Assembly: GCA_028702315.1 (NCBI GenBank)
Contig: JAQVPA010000005.1
Location: forward strand, 1-50,006
Origin: Candidatus Margulisiibacteriota bacterium
GTDB taxonomy: Bacteria; Margulisbacteria; WOR-1; O2-12-FULL-45-9; XYB2-FULL-48-7
Direction of reading: 5' to 3'
DNA length: 50,006 nt
Below, one piece after another: positions 35,201 to 44,077 of this stretch. The notes below the pieces were generated by a model, which saw only the letters and a program-made list of their open reading frames with translations, searched no databases and had not been told where the DNA came from. The position numbers and the translations under genes are program-made. Position 1 is the stretch's first letter. Every line of letters starts with the position of its first letter.

Positions 35201-38200
35201 TAACGCCTCCAGCATCGATGGAGATCGTGCCGGTCCCAGTGATCGGCCCGCCGGTGAGGCCGGTGCCGGTGGAGACGGAGGTGACAGTGCCGGCGTTGCC
35301 GGTGTAAGCGGTGGTTTGAATATTGCCGTCGGGGAATTTAACGCCGCCCAGAGTGGTTTCGATCGTGCCGGCGACGGTTAAGGTTGAGGCAGGTTCAGTT
35401 GTTCCAATACCAACCTCGCCGACTAATAATGTTCCCGTATAATTACCTTGAGTACCACTGCCGATAGCGAGTTTCCCTGCGGCATAACGCGAAATGCCAA
35501 TATCTTTAGTCCCATTATAAGCAGAAGTATTGCACCAGGAAATTAATCCTGATGTCCCATACTGTAACGAGTTAAAAGACATATACTGTCGGCTTAAACC
35601 AACATCAGGATTAAAGCCGGGCGCAGAAATCAATCCGTTGGAACTGACATAAGCCGACCCGCCATTTCCGATCCACCTTTGTAATTGAGCTGATTGCCCG
35701 CTTGCGCTTTGAACATATATGCCGACTGTTGTTGCGGTGGCTGGACTGACTTGCAATTGCGCGGCCGGTTCCATCGTTCCAATGCCGACATTGCCAGTAA
35801 CCAGTAAATTGCTTTCTGCAGTCAGCGTTCCGGTCATCGTATCGCCGGCTTTGAGAACTTTAGTGCTGTCGGTTGCTGTTACATTTTCTAAGGCAGAGCC
35901 GTCACCGGAAAAGGCCGCCGCAGTGACGGTGCCGGTAGTATTGATCTGGATGTCACTGGCCAGTTTCGCGCTGGTTACATTGGCATCCTTGATCTTGGCA
36001 GTTTCAACCGCGTCAGTGGCTAATTGAGTTGCGGTAACTCCGCCAGCATCGATGGAGATTGTGCCGGTTCCCGTGATCGGCCCGCCGGTAAGGCCGGTGC
36101 CGGTGGCGACGGAGGTGACGGTGCCGGTCCCAGAGGCGGCGGTGGTTTGAGTTGTTCCATCAGAGAATTTAATACCGCCGGTGCCGATAGTTTCAATCGT
36201 GCCGGTAACAGTCAGTTTTGCAGATGGTTCAGTTGTTCCAATACCGACTTTGCCATCAACCCATAACTCGCCCGCTGGCACATTATATGTTTCTCCTACT
36301 GGATTAGCGGCCCCACTATTAAAATAAACTCCAGTACCCCAGAAAAATTGACCATAATTTGAACCAGCAAAGTCTTGAGAAAATCCTCTTGTGCCCGAAC
36401 CCTGCCTAATAAAAGTTAAGCCATTCCCAATGCCCTCAAATTGAGCTCCTGAACTGCTTAATCTAACTCTTTCAGTTAAAACACTGCCATTAGTTCTAGT
36501 ATAAAAACCTAAACCAAAGGAATAATCACCAGAGGTAGCATTATCTTTGAGCATTTTTATTTTTGCTCCGATAGTGTTTGAGGTATCTGTATAATAACCA
36601 GTGAACGCCACGCTACCTCCGACACCCGCAGCCAATGGAGTGAAATCTTCCAGACTTACGCCTTCTTTCCCGTTTTGGCGAAGAATGGTATAAGCATTAG
36701 TATTCTTCATTAATAAGAATGTGTTGGCGGTAGAAGTTCTATTTAAGATAATTCCACCATCAGCGGATGAAATAGTTAATGGATAATTCTCATAACCGGA
36801 AACATCAGCACCAACTCTTAACTTAGTCCCTTTTACTGTGCCATTCACATCTAACTCTGTTTGCGGCTCCGCGGTTCCAATCCCTACTTTACCGTCTTTA
36901 ACTATCAAATCGGATGTATTTACGATCAATCCGCTGGCTGGCAGTTCCAGCGTGCCAGTCATCGTATCGCCGGCCTTGAGAACTTTGGTGGAATCGGTGC
37001 CGGTGACGTTGGTGAGGGCGGAGCCGTCGACCGCCGGAAGTTTTGCGTCCGTGTCAAGTTTAACGATTTTATTTGCTGTTGTCCCAGTATCGACGGCGAG
37101 GGCAGAGCCATTGCCGCCGGTTAACCCAGTTCCCGCGACGTCGCTGCCAAGCTTGGCGGCGGTGACGGAAGTGGCGGCTAATTGATCGGTGCCAACTCCG
37201 CCGGCGTCGATGGAGATCGTGCCGGTCCCAGTGATCGGGCCGCCGGTCAGGCCGGTGCCGGTGGCGACGGAGGTGACAGTGCCGCTGCCGCCAGCAGATG
37301 TTTGAATTGTTCCGTCAGTAAATTTAAGCCCGCCGCCGGAACCGGATGTTATTTCAATTGTCCCTGCTACTGATAGTTTTTGTGCCGGGCTTGTTGTGCC
37401 GATACCAACATTACCGTTAGCATTAATAGTGACATGGGCAGAAGAAGCTCCTCCTGCAGTCAGCAGTATTTTTCCAGCTGCAACATCGTTAAGGATGGAA
37501 ATGTTTCCAGCATTAGCATTATAAAAGCCTATATCATTAGCGGCCAGTGTTTTCCAGGTACCATAGCCGGAACCAATCTTAAACATTCTGGCCGAATAGC
37601 CCAAATTATTCTCCGCCCTAAACTCTGCAGATTGATTCCCCGTACTGCTTGTGTTTTTAATTCTAATTGCATGGGCGCCGTTCAGCCCTGTCCCGCTAAC
37701 GTCAATTATATAAGAAGGCTCGGAAGTTCCGACCCCAATCTTTCCATCTTTAACGATCAGGTCAGAAGCATTGACAATCAGTCCGTTGGCCGGGAGCTCC
37801 AGCGTTCCCGTCATCGTATCACCAGCCTTGAGGACTTTGGTGGAGTCGGTGGCGGTGACGTTGGAAAGGGCAGAGCCGTCACCGGAGAAGGCCGCCGCAG
37901 TGACGGTCCCGGTGGTATTGATATTGATGTCACTGGCCAGTTTCGCGCTGGTTACATTGGCATCCTTGATCTTGGCAGTTTCAACCGCGTCAGTGGCTAA
38001 TTGAGTTGCGGTAACGCCGCCGGCGTCGATGGAGATGGTGCCCGTCCCGGTGATCGGGCCGCCGGTGAGGCCGGTGCCGGTGGCGACGGAGGTGACAGTG
38101 CCGCTGCCGCCAGCAGATGTTTGAATTGTTCCGTCAGCAAATTTAAGCCCGCCGCCGGAGCCGGATGTTATTTCAATTGTCCCTGCTACTGATAGTTTTT

Positions 38201-40928
38201 GTGCTGGGCTTGTTGTTCCCACTCCGATATTACCGCTAGTTAAGAATGTCAATAATTCGGAAGAGTAAGAAGTGCCATTATAATTATATATTCCTAATCT
38301 ATTACTGCCGCTTGAGCCCCGATTAGAAAAATGCCAAAATTTAGTCCCTGAAAGCAAATCGAAAAAGCCAACCCTAGTGTTGTCGTCTGTGCCGAAGACA
38401 GAGCCGGCGTTTACGCCGTCGGAAACCACTTGAATTCCGTAATTTTCTCCGGACAACGCTAATTTCGTTCCGGAACCAAATAGGATGTTCCCATTATTTA
38501 GGATCGAGCCAGCTGTTGTTTCGCCGTTGTTACCGGTGAGAAATTGGATTGCGGCAGAGGTCGCGGTGCCATTGCCGGACGTCCCTTGCAGGCTTAGTGT
38601 GTTGGTAATTTCCGAACCACCAATTATTTTTAATCCAGTCGCGCTCCTATATAAATTTGTATCAGAACCGATATACAAACCGGTTGCGTCAAGTGTTAGC
38701 CGCCCTGTCATCGTATCGCCGGTCTTGAGGACTTTGGTGGAGTCGGTGGCGGTAATATTGGTCAAGGCCGAACCGTCGATGGCGGGGAGCTTAGCGTCGG
38801 CGTCGAGCTGAACGATCTTGTTGGCGGTGGTACCGACATCGACGGCGAGAGCGGAACCGTTACCGCCGGTGAGGCCGGTCCCGGCGACATCACTGCCAAG
38901 CTTGGCGGCGGTAACAGAAGTAGCTGCTAGTTGAGTTGTGCTGACGCCGCCGGCATCGATCGAAATAGTGCCAGTGCTAGTGATCGGCCCGCCGGTGAGG
39001 CCGGTGCCGGTGGCGACGGAGGTGACAGTGCCGCCAGTGCTGGTTGAAGAGACTTCGAGAGTTTGTCCGGTTTGAGTGATCGTCACGTTACTGCCGGGCT
39101 TCAGGTCGACATTGCCAGTCAGGCGGGCCGCTTCGGTAGAAGCGAAAGACAGCACCGCGGCGCCAGCGGCGACAGAAGATGCGGCGCCGCCTTTGCTGGC
39201 GGAAGCGGCGTAATTAAAATTGACTTTGGCGGAAGTGACAGCTTCGTCAGTTATTTTGGCGGTAGTAATTGCTCCGTCCGCAATAGTGGCGTTGATGTTG
39301 GTCAGCAAACTGCCGTCGACAGCTGGTATCTTCGCGTCGGCATCAAGCTTGAGTATTTTGTTTGCCGTGGTGCCGGAATCAACCGCTAAAGCTGATCCAT
39401 TGCCGCCGGTGAGGCCGGTCCCGGCAACGTCACTACCGAGCTTGGCGGCGGTAACGGAAGTAGCTGCTAGTTGAGTTGTGCCGACGCCGCCGGCATCGAT
39501 CGAAATAGTGCCAGTGCTAGTGATCGGGCCGCCGGTCAAGCCGGTGCCGGTGGCGATTTCAGTAACGGTGCCTGTTCCAGTTGCAGCGGTGGTTTGGATC
39601 GTCCCATCGGGGAATTTAACGCCGCCGGAAGTTGTTTCGATCGTGCCGGAAACGGAAATCGGGCCATAAACATTTGTTAAAGCCGTAGCAATCCTCATTT
39701 TCTCTGCCCAGCCGCTGGTGTAAAAACGGATGTCGGTACCAGCTTGGTCAGCAGCGATGCCAATACCAGTTGATGTCCCACCGTAATCATCAAAGCCCAT
39801 TAAAATTAGCCTGTTTCTTAAATAAGAGGCCGGGTGATTGTTGCCGAATACCGCCAAGGTCCCGTTTATTCCCGTACTGTTAGCAAAATTCAAGAAAGCG
39901 CCGTTAGTTGCACTGCTTCCATTATTTATGTTTTCGATCTCGATCCCCATCGGCCCATCGACATTATCGTATACATGAAGCTTACCAGCTGGATCGTTGG
40001 TCCCAATGCCGACATTACCAGTAACCAGTAAATTACTTTCTGCAGTCAGCGTTCCGGTCATCGTGTCGCCGGCCTTGAGGACTTTTGTGCTGTCGGTGGC
40101 GGTAATATTGGTTAAGGCGGAGCCGTCGACAGCGGGGAGTTTGGCATTAGCGTCAAGCTGGACGATCTTGTTGGCAGTAGTGCCTGTATCAACAGCGAGG
40201 GCGGAACCGTTGCCGCCGGTCAGACCGGTCCCGGCGACATCACTGCCAAGCTTGGCGGCGGTGACGGAGGTAGCGGCTAGTTTGGTGGTGGTAATGTTCA
40301 AATCCTTTATCTTGGCGGTTTCGACGGCGTCGGAAGCAAGTTTAGCGGCGGTGACCGCTTCATTCGAGATCATACCGGCTTCAACAGTGACGGGATCGGA
40401 GCCGCCGGTCATGTGGGAGGTAGAATGGGGGCCGGGGAGGATCGTGCCAATCACTTTACTGCCGGATACAGTGACGATTTTAGCATCAGTTACCGAGCTG
40501 TCGGCCAGCTTGGCGGTCGTGATGCTAGCATCGCCGACACTGTCGGCTGACGCCGCTTTAAAAGCGTAACCGACCGTGACGATCTGCGTGCGCGGCGTGA
40601 TGGTCTCGCCGCCGACGGTAATTTCAATATACCGCGCTGAAGAACTGAAGACCGATTCAGAAAGAGCGGTCGTTGAACCAAGCAGAACGCTAAAAACGCC
40701 CTGGCTGTCCGGGGTTATCTCGTGGCTTTCCGGTCCCCAGAGAAGGGTGCCGGCTGTGTCGGCATCGTAAATACTGAAGGTGACTGTTTTTGTCGAGGTG
40801 ACAGGGCTGCTGGCTGAATCGGTCAACCGGCCTTCATAAGCTATTTTTTCCGGTACGGCAGATAAGGCGGTGCCGGCAATTAATATTAATCCGCCCAGGA
40901 TCGCCAGGAACAGTTTCTTGTTTTTCAA
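32256..40928 (-). CDS. Giant secreted modular repeat protein (2,890 aa), fibre/tail-fibre-like
   Basis: N-terminal signal peptide; about nine GTVTSVATGTGLTGGPITGTGTISIDAGGVTATQLA...AKIKDANVTSAKLASD...DSTKVLKAGDTMTGTL modules interspersed with distinct NVGIGTTEP... inserts. Confidence 0.92.
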   Translation of the reverse strand: MKNKKLFLAILGGLILIAGTALSAVPEKIAYEGRLTDSASSPVTSTKTVTFSIYDADTAGTLLWGPESHEITPDSQGVFSVLLGSTTALSESVFSSSARYIEITVGGETITPRTQIVTVGYAFKAASADSVGDASITTAKLADSSVTDAKIVTVSGSKVIGTILPGPHSTSHMTGGSDPVTVEAGMISNEAVTAAKLASDAVETAKIKDLNITTTKLAATSVTAAKLGSDVAGTGLTGGNGSALAVDTGTTANKIVQLDANAKLPAVDGSALTNITATDSTKVLKAGDTMTGTLTAESNLLVTGNVGIGTNDPAGKLHVYDNVDGPMGIEIENINNGSSATNGAFLNFANSTGINGTLAVFGNNHPASYLRNRLILMGFDDYGGTSTGIGIAADQAGTDIRFYTSGWAEKMRIATALTNVYGPISVSGTIETTSGGVKFPDGTIQTTAATGTGTVTEIATGTGLTGGPITSTGTISIDAGGVGTTQLAATSVTAAKLGSDVAGTGLTGGNGSALAVDSGTTANKILKLDADAKIPAVDGSLLTNINATIADGAITTAKITDEAVTSAKVNFNYAASASKGGAASSVAAGAAVLSFASTEAARLTGNVDLKPGSNVTITQTGQTLEVSSTSTGGTVTSVATGTGLTGGPITSTGTISIDAGGVSTTQLAATSVTAAKLGSDVAGTGLTGGNGSALAVDVGTTANKIVQLDADAKLPAIDGSALTNITATDSTKVLKTGDTMTGRLTLDATGLYIGSDTNLYRSATGLKIIGGSEITNTLSLQGTSGNGTATSAAIQFLTGNNGETTAGSILNNGNILFGSGTKLALSGENYGIQVVSDGVNAGSVFGTDDNTRVGFFDLLSGTKFWHFSNRGSSGSNRLGIYNYNGTSYSSELLTFLTSGNIGVGTTSPAQKLSVAGTIEITSGSGGGLKFADGTIQTSAGGSGTVTSVATGTGLTGGPITGTGTISIDAGGVTATQLATDAVETAKIKDANVTSAKLASDININTTGTVTAAAFSGDGSALSNVTATDSTKVLKAGDTMTGTLELPANGLIVNASDLIVKDGKIGVGTSEPSYIIDVSGTGLNGAHAIRIKNTSSTGNQSAEFRAENNLGYSARMFKIGSGYGTWKTLAANDIGFYNANAGNISILNDVAAGKILLTAGGASSAHVTINANGNVGIGTTSPAQKLSVAGTIEITSGSGGGLKFTDGTIQTSAGGSGTVTSVATGTGLTGGPITGTGTISIDAGGVGTDQLAATSVTAAKLGSDVAGTGLTGGNGSALAVDTGTTANKIVKLDTDAKLPAVDGSALTNVTGTDSTKVLKAGDTMTGTLELPASGLIVNTSDLIVKDGKVGIGTAEPQTELDVNGTVKGTKLRVGADVSGYENYPLTISSADGGIILNRTSTANTFLLMKNTNAYTILRQNGKEGVSLEDFTPLAAGVGGSVAFTGYYTDTSNTIGAKIKMLKDNATSGDYSFGLGFYTRTNGSVLTERVRLSSSGAQFEGIGNGLTFIRQGSGTRGFSQDFAGSNYGQFFWGTGVYFNSGAANPVGETYNVPAGELWVDGKVGIGTTEPSAKLTVTGTIETIGTGGIKFSDGTTQTTAASGTGTVTSVATGTGLTGGPITGTGTISIDAGGVTATQLATDAVETAKIKDANVTSAKLASDIQINTTGTVTAAAFSGDGSALENVTATDSTKVLKAGDTMTGTLTAESNLLVTGNVGIGTMEPAAQLQVSPATATTVGIYVQSASGQSAQLQRWIGNGGSAYVSSNGLISAPGFNPDVGLSRQYMSFNSLQYGTSGLISWCNTSAYNGTKDIGISRYAAGKLAIGSGTQGNYTGTLLVGEVGIGTTEPASTLTVAGTIETTLGGVKFPDGNIQTTAYTGNAGTVTSVSTGTGLTGGPITGTGTISIDAGGVTATQLATDAVETAKIKDAAVTSAKLASDISINTTGTVTAAAFSGDGSALSNVTATDSTKVLKAGDTMTGTLTAESNLLVTGNVGIGTNDPAGKLHVYDNVDGPMGIEIENINNGSSATNGAFLNFANSTGINGTLAVFGNNHPASYLRNRLILMGFDDYGGTSTGIGIAADQAGTDIRFYTSGWAEKMRIATALTNVYGPISVSGTIETTLGGVKFPDGNIQTTAYTGNAGTVTSVSTGTGLTGGPITSTGTISIDAGGVTATLLASDAVETAKIKDAAVTGAKLATDINIETTGTVTAAAFSGDGSALSNVTATDSTKVLKTGDRIGWLDISSTTADATAKYAPLISRQYSNANGYWSLIRGSALVGLNIIEFGGGTASYDSATHIRFYTGYAVNTATGAIRMTINNTGNVGIGSTEPASKLTVAGTIETTLGGVKFPDGTTQTTAASGSGTVTSVATGTGLTGGPITETGTISIDAGGVTETQLADNAVTTAKISNEAVTGDKLSSNINYTGSIISNINSFQIYGSAAQNILYLDDYVNTSQGSFLNLRKARGVYASPTTVNNGDEINRIGYYPRVSSGWTGYMSAFILGKINGTVTSTAAPTDLIYYTGTGASVATERMRIRATGNIGIASSEPGSLLTVAGTIETTLGGVKFPDGNIQTTAYTGNTGTVTSVATGTGLTGGPITGTGTISIDAGGVTATQLATDAVETAKIKDAAVTSAKLASNIQINTTGTVTAAAFSGNGAALTNVTATDSTKVLKAGDTMTGQLTITKSTFPVLQITRSLTSYSTPNIKVGAANLEVTNTTPAAGTGPAFYFKAPDSAGNSTYAGLFGGALSTITDGSEVGEIVFQTGWHGGSIDGTKPMLKIISTSSTTGNVLVPNGKLGIGSSEPNSLLTVAGTIETTLGGVKFPDGTIQTSASTATSSNVVIRNLTPVGSGESSTAGTQWEIAADANYIYICTTGGPAGTAVWKRISLSDY

Positions 40929-42331
40929 GTTAACCGCACCCCCTTATCAAGGTGTTCCACTATTTCGGCGGAGATCGTGTCTTCACCGGTGTTGATTGCC
41001 CGGGTCACGGCCGCGTCGCAGAACTTGATCGCCGGGCGGGGAATGCCGCCCGATAGTTCCGCGATCTTTTGCAGCGCGGACTCGGTGAAAGGGTGGATCC
41101 CGCTGCCGCCGGCGTTTTCGATCCGGACCTTGACCAGCTCTTTCAGGTCTTCATAACTAAGGTGTTCGAGCGAGACGGTGAGTACCAGCCGTTCGTAGAG
41201 CGGGCGGATCTCATTTTTAAATTTGTCGATCGTTTCGGGCAGGCCAGCCATGACCAATTTTACTTCATCAAGATCGCCCAGCGTTCGGAGCGGCCGCTCG
41301 ATCTCAATGGTGAATTCGTGCGCTTCGTCGAGCATCAGGACCAGGCTTTTACCGAGCGAACGGCGCAATTTATCAAGATGGTAGATGTCGTATTCGTTCT
41401 GGTCATGGGGTTGGGTGCCGGTGTGTTCGTAGATGAGCTTGATGACCTGCTCGATCGATTGCAAAGGCCGGGGAACATAGACCGCAGTGCATTCGCTTTT
41501 CAAGTAATTAGCCAGCCAGCGGAGCAGGGTTGTCTTGCCGACGCCATACTGGCCGGTGATCAAGATATGGCCGCTGTGGGAGGCAACTTTTTCCAGGATC
41601 TGCTTGATCTCATTGCGGTAGCCGGTAAACAATTCAGGATGAATATCGAGCGTGAACGGATTTTTCCGCCAGCCGGTTTTTTTATACCAGAGCTGCTGTT
41701 CCTTAGAGATTGAAGCGCGGATCCGGCTGCCGATATAAGCGCCGCAATTAGGGCAGACATCGGTGTTTGGCGCGATCTTCTCATGACAGTTGAAGCACTC
41801 GGTCACTTTCCGCGGCGCCGCCGGCCGCAAACCGAGCCACTTGTTAACCAGAAAGATGACCTTGAACAGGAGCCAGAGCAGAGTGATGAATCCGACGGCA
41901 AAAAAGCCGGCCGCCTGGATAAAGATCAGCCGCTTTTCCGTTTCGATCTCTTTTAATCGCACCTGGATTTCGGCCAGGGAGCGCGTCGCCTCGGGATTAT
42001 TTGGCGCCAGGATCAGGACGCTATTAAAAACGTCGGCGGCCTTGGTATATTCCCCTTGGACCAGCAATTTCCTGCCGCTCGCGAGATTAGTCTTAAGCGT
42101 TTGGTTAAAACTGCTCTTTTCGCGCATGATGCTTCTTTTTAATTCTAAGGCGCCGGGATCGTTGGGCTTGAGTTTTAGGCTGGACTGCAGGTAATTAAAG
42201 GCCTTATCAAAATTCCCCAATAAATATTCGACCGAGGCCTTGTCGAAATAATCCTGTGCCGAGAGCGGCGCGCCAGGGACCAAACTCTGGAGAGAAACGA
42301 TCAGCATGATAACCAACACCAAAATTCTCAC
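40925..42331 (-). CDS. Membrane-anchored TPR - zinc ribbon - ExeA/GspA-like AAA ATPase
   Basis: 468 aa; TPR-like N-terminus, TM (FIQAAGFFAVGFITLLWLLFKVIFLV), CFNCHEKIAPNTDVCPNCGAYI, Walker A GQYGVGKTTLLRWL, Walker B LVLMLDEAHEF. Confidence 0.85.
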   Translation of the reverse strand: MRILVLVIMLIVSLQSLVPGAPLSAQDYFDKASVEYLLGNFDKAFNYLQSSLKLKPNDPGALELKRSIMREKSSFNQTLKTNLASGRKLLVQGEYTKAADVFNSVLILAPNNPEATRSLAEIQVRLKEIETEKRLIFIQAAGFFAVGFITLLWLLFKVIFLVNKWLGLRPAAPRKVTECFNCHEKIAPNTDVCPNCGAYIGSRIRASISKEQQLWYKKTGWRKNPFTLDIHPELFTGYRNEIKQILEKVASHSGHILITGQYGVGKTTLLRWLANYLKSECTAVYVPRPLQSIEQVIKLIYEHTGTQPHDQNEYDIYHLDKLRRSLGKSLVLMLDEAHEFTIEIERPLRTLGDLDEVKLVMAGLPETIDKFKNEIRPLYERLVLTVSLEHLSYEDLKELVKVRIENAGGSGIHPFTESALQKIAELSGGIPRPAIKFCDAAVTRAINTGEDTISAEIVEHLDKGVRLT

Positions 42332-43086
42332 TATTGCGCCTCCCGTGCTTTAATGATTGTATCGATTCGGCCGATCATTGTCTTGACCTCGTCGTTATTC
42401 GGATCGATCGTTAACATTGCTTTCAAGGTCAATTTAGTTTTGTAGTAATCTTGCTCGGCCAGGGACGATCGGGCGGCAGTGATCAGCTGAGCTTTGATGA
42501 GGCTGGTATTGGCCTTAAGCGGACGGGGTTTTAATCTCGGTTTTGGCCGGACCGCTGGTTTGGCCGGCTGCGCAGCCGGCTGTTTTTTTATCGCCGGCAG
42601 TTCTTCAGCTGGCGGGTTTTCCTCCATCTCCTCGCTGATCTCCTGTTCGATCGGTTTGACCCCGACCAGTTGTTTGGCCAGCGTTTCAGTTTCACCCTGG
42701 CGGGAAACTTTTTCCTGCTTTAGGCCGATCAGGGTTACCAGCGTCGGCTCCCCAATGTAAAATGAAGTTGTCATGCCTTCAAAAATTTTCCCTTCAACAT
42801 CAGTTGCGATAAGATTAGCATGATAAAGGCCTTTTTTGAAGCCGTAAGGGACTTCCCAGTAACCGTGCCAGATGTGGGCGCGTCTTTCAAAATCAAATAC
42901 GATCCGGCTGCCGTCGGGGAGGGTGGCAGTCATTTCCACGACATTCGACGGCGCCCCAACGACCAGATGGACAACGTCACCGGGGAGATAAGTCCTGGTC
43001 CCTGGCGCGAGTTTTTCTGTCGTGCCGGTGGCCGGAGAAATAATGGCCAAGATGAGCGCTAAACAGGCTAGGCTGCGAATGATCAT
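42331..43086 (-). CDS. Hypothetical secreted protein with C-terminal TPR-like helices
   Basis: 251 aa; signal peptide, GYWEVPYGFKKGLYHANLIATDVEGKIFEG Ig-like segment, Pro/Lys-rich linker. Confidence 0.6.
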   Translation of the reverse strand: MIIRSLACLALILAIISPATGTTEKLAPGTRTYLPGDVVHLVVGAPSNVVEMTATLPDGSRIVFDFERRAHIWHGYWEVPYGFKKGLYHANLIATDVEGKIFEGMTTSFYIGEPTLVTLIGLKQEKVSRQGETETLAKQLVGVKPIEQEISEEMEENPPAEELPAIKKQPAAQPAKPAVRPKPRLKPRPLKANTSLIKAQLITAARSSLAEQDYYKTKLTLKAMLTIDPNNDEVKTMIGRIDTIIKAREAQ

Positions 43087-43087
43087 T

Positions 43088-44077
43088 TTATTGCGCTTCC
43101 CCTTTCAGGGCGGACCAGGGTGCCCACTGGTAAGAGAGGGAAAGGTAACTGGTGGCCAAATTTGCATTATTGGAATAAGGATGGAAGGCGTAATCGAGCC
43201 TGAAGCCGGCACTGGCTAGCGAGAGGCCAAACGTCGGGTTCCAGCTGGTCAGAGACGCAGTCGAAGCGTCAACGCTCTGGTCGAGGCCGGTCCTGACCAT
43301 CAGATTGGGGGTCAATTTCCATTCCAGGCCGAGGTGGCCGGTAATTGGGCGGCTGCTTGAGGCCGGCAGGTCGAGATCCGCGGCGATCAGCAACTTACCG
43401 TTCAGCTGCATCGGCCTGATTGCGACCCCCGCTTTGTGAATGCTGGAGATCGCTTCTTCCGCGCCGCTTTCATACTTGATCACTCCGCCGAGGTCGACCG
43501 GTAAAAAGTTCTGGTTGTTATAACCGAAACTAAGGTAAGGTGAAACGATCAGCTTGAGGCCAAAGTCGCCGCTAAAACCAGACGCGGTCTTATAAATCCC
43601 TCCCGTCCAGCCGCGGTTGAAATATTTGGCGTTGAGGCCAACATAAATATTTTGCCCATAATCAAAAAATGCTGCTAGGGGTGTACTATAGGAGAAAACA
43701 AGCAGGTTGTCATGATAATCGGAGTACACAATAGAAGAACTGCCAGGGACCAAGACCTGGTTAACCCCAGTCGCTACGTAGCCAAAACCGAACGTCCCAA
43801 AATTTGAAGGGAACGCGCCGCAATACTCCGAGTAGTAAACCTCGCCAAGCAGGTTGGTGAACATGGTCATGACCTGGGGAGAGTGGAAACCGGCGCCGCC
43901 AGCTGGGTTAATGAGCGGCGCGTCGGCGTCTTCGACCACCGCGGCAAAGGCGCGCCCCATGCCGAGCGGCCGGGCGCCGCCGCCAATCACCATCGGATCG
44001 TCGGTCTCGCCGACCACTGTAGCCAAGACTGCGCTGCTTAACAGCAAGACGCCAAGCCAGGTTAAAAATATTTTCAT
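43088..44077 (-). CDS. PorV/UPF0164-like outer-membrane beta-barrel protein
   Basis: 329 aa; signal peptide, GGGARPLGMGRAFAAVVEDADAPLINPAGGAGFHSPQVMTMFTNLLGEVYYSEYCGAFP. Confidence 0.8.
   Translation of the reverse strand: MKIFLTWLGVLLLSSAVLATVVGETDDPMVIGGGARPLGMGRAFAAVVEDADAPLINPAGGAGFHSPQVMTMFTNLLGEVYYSEYCGAFPSNFGTFGFGYVATGVNQVLVPGSSSIVYSDYHDNLLVFSYSTPLAAFFDYGQNIYVGLNAKYFNRGWTGGIYKTASGFSGDFGLKLIVSPYLSFGYNNQNFLPVDLGGVIKYESGAEEAISSIHKAGVAIRPMQLNGKLLIAADLDLPASSSRPITGHLGLEWKLTPNLMVRTGLDQSVDASTASLTSWNPTFGLSLASAGFRLDYAFHPYSNNANLATSYLSLSYQWAPWSALKGEAQ

Noticed and set aside
32332-40770. Many plus-strand ORFs opposite the giant fibre gene (e.g. 33688..34026, 34237..34527, 39997..40569) with repeated PPVRPVPV-type sequences
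   Set aside because: Antisense shadows of the repeated GTGLTGGPIT modules; no independent start signals or domains.
32256-40928. Possible CRISPR-like regular repeats in the fibre region
   Set aside because: Repeats are long, variably spaced and in frame in a coding sequence; not direct repeats with short uniform spacers.
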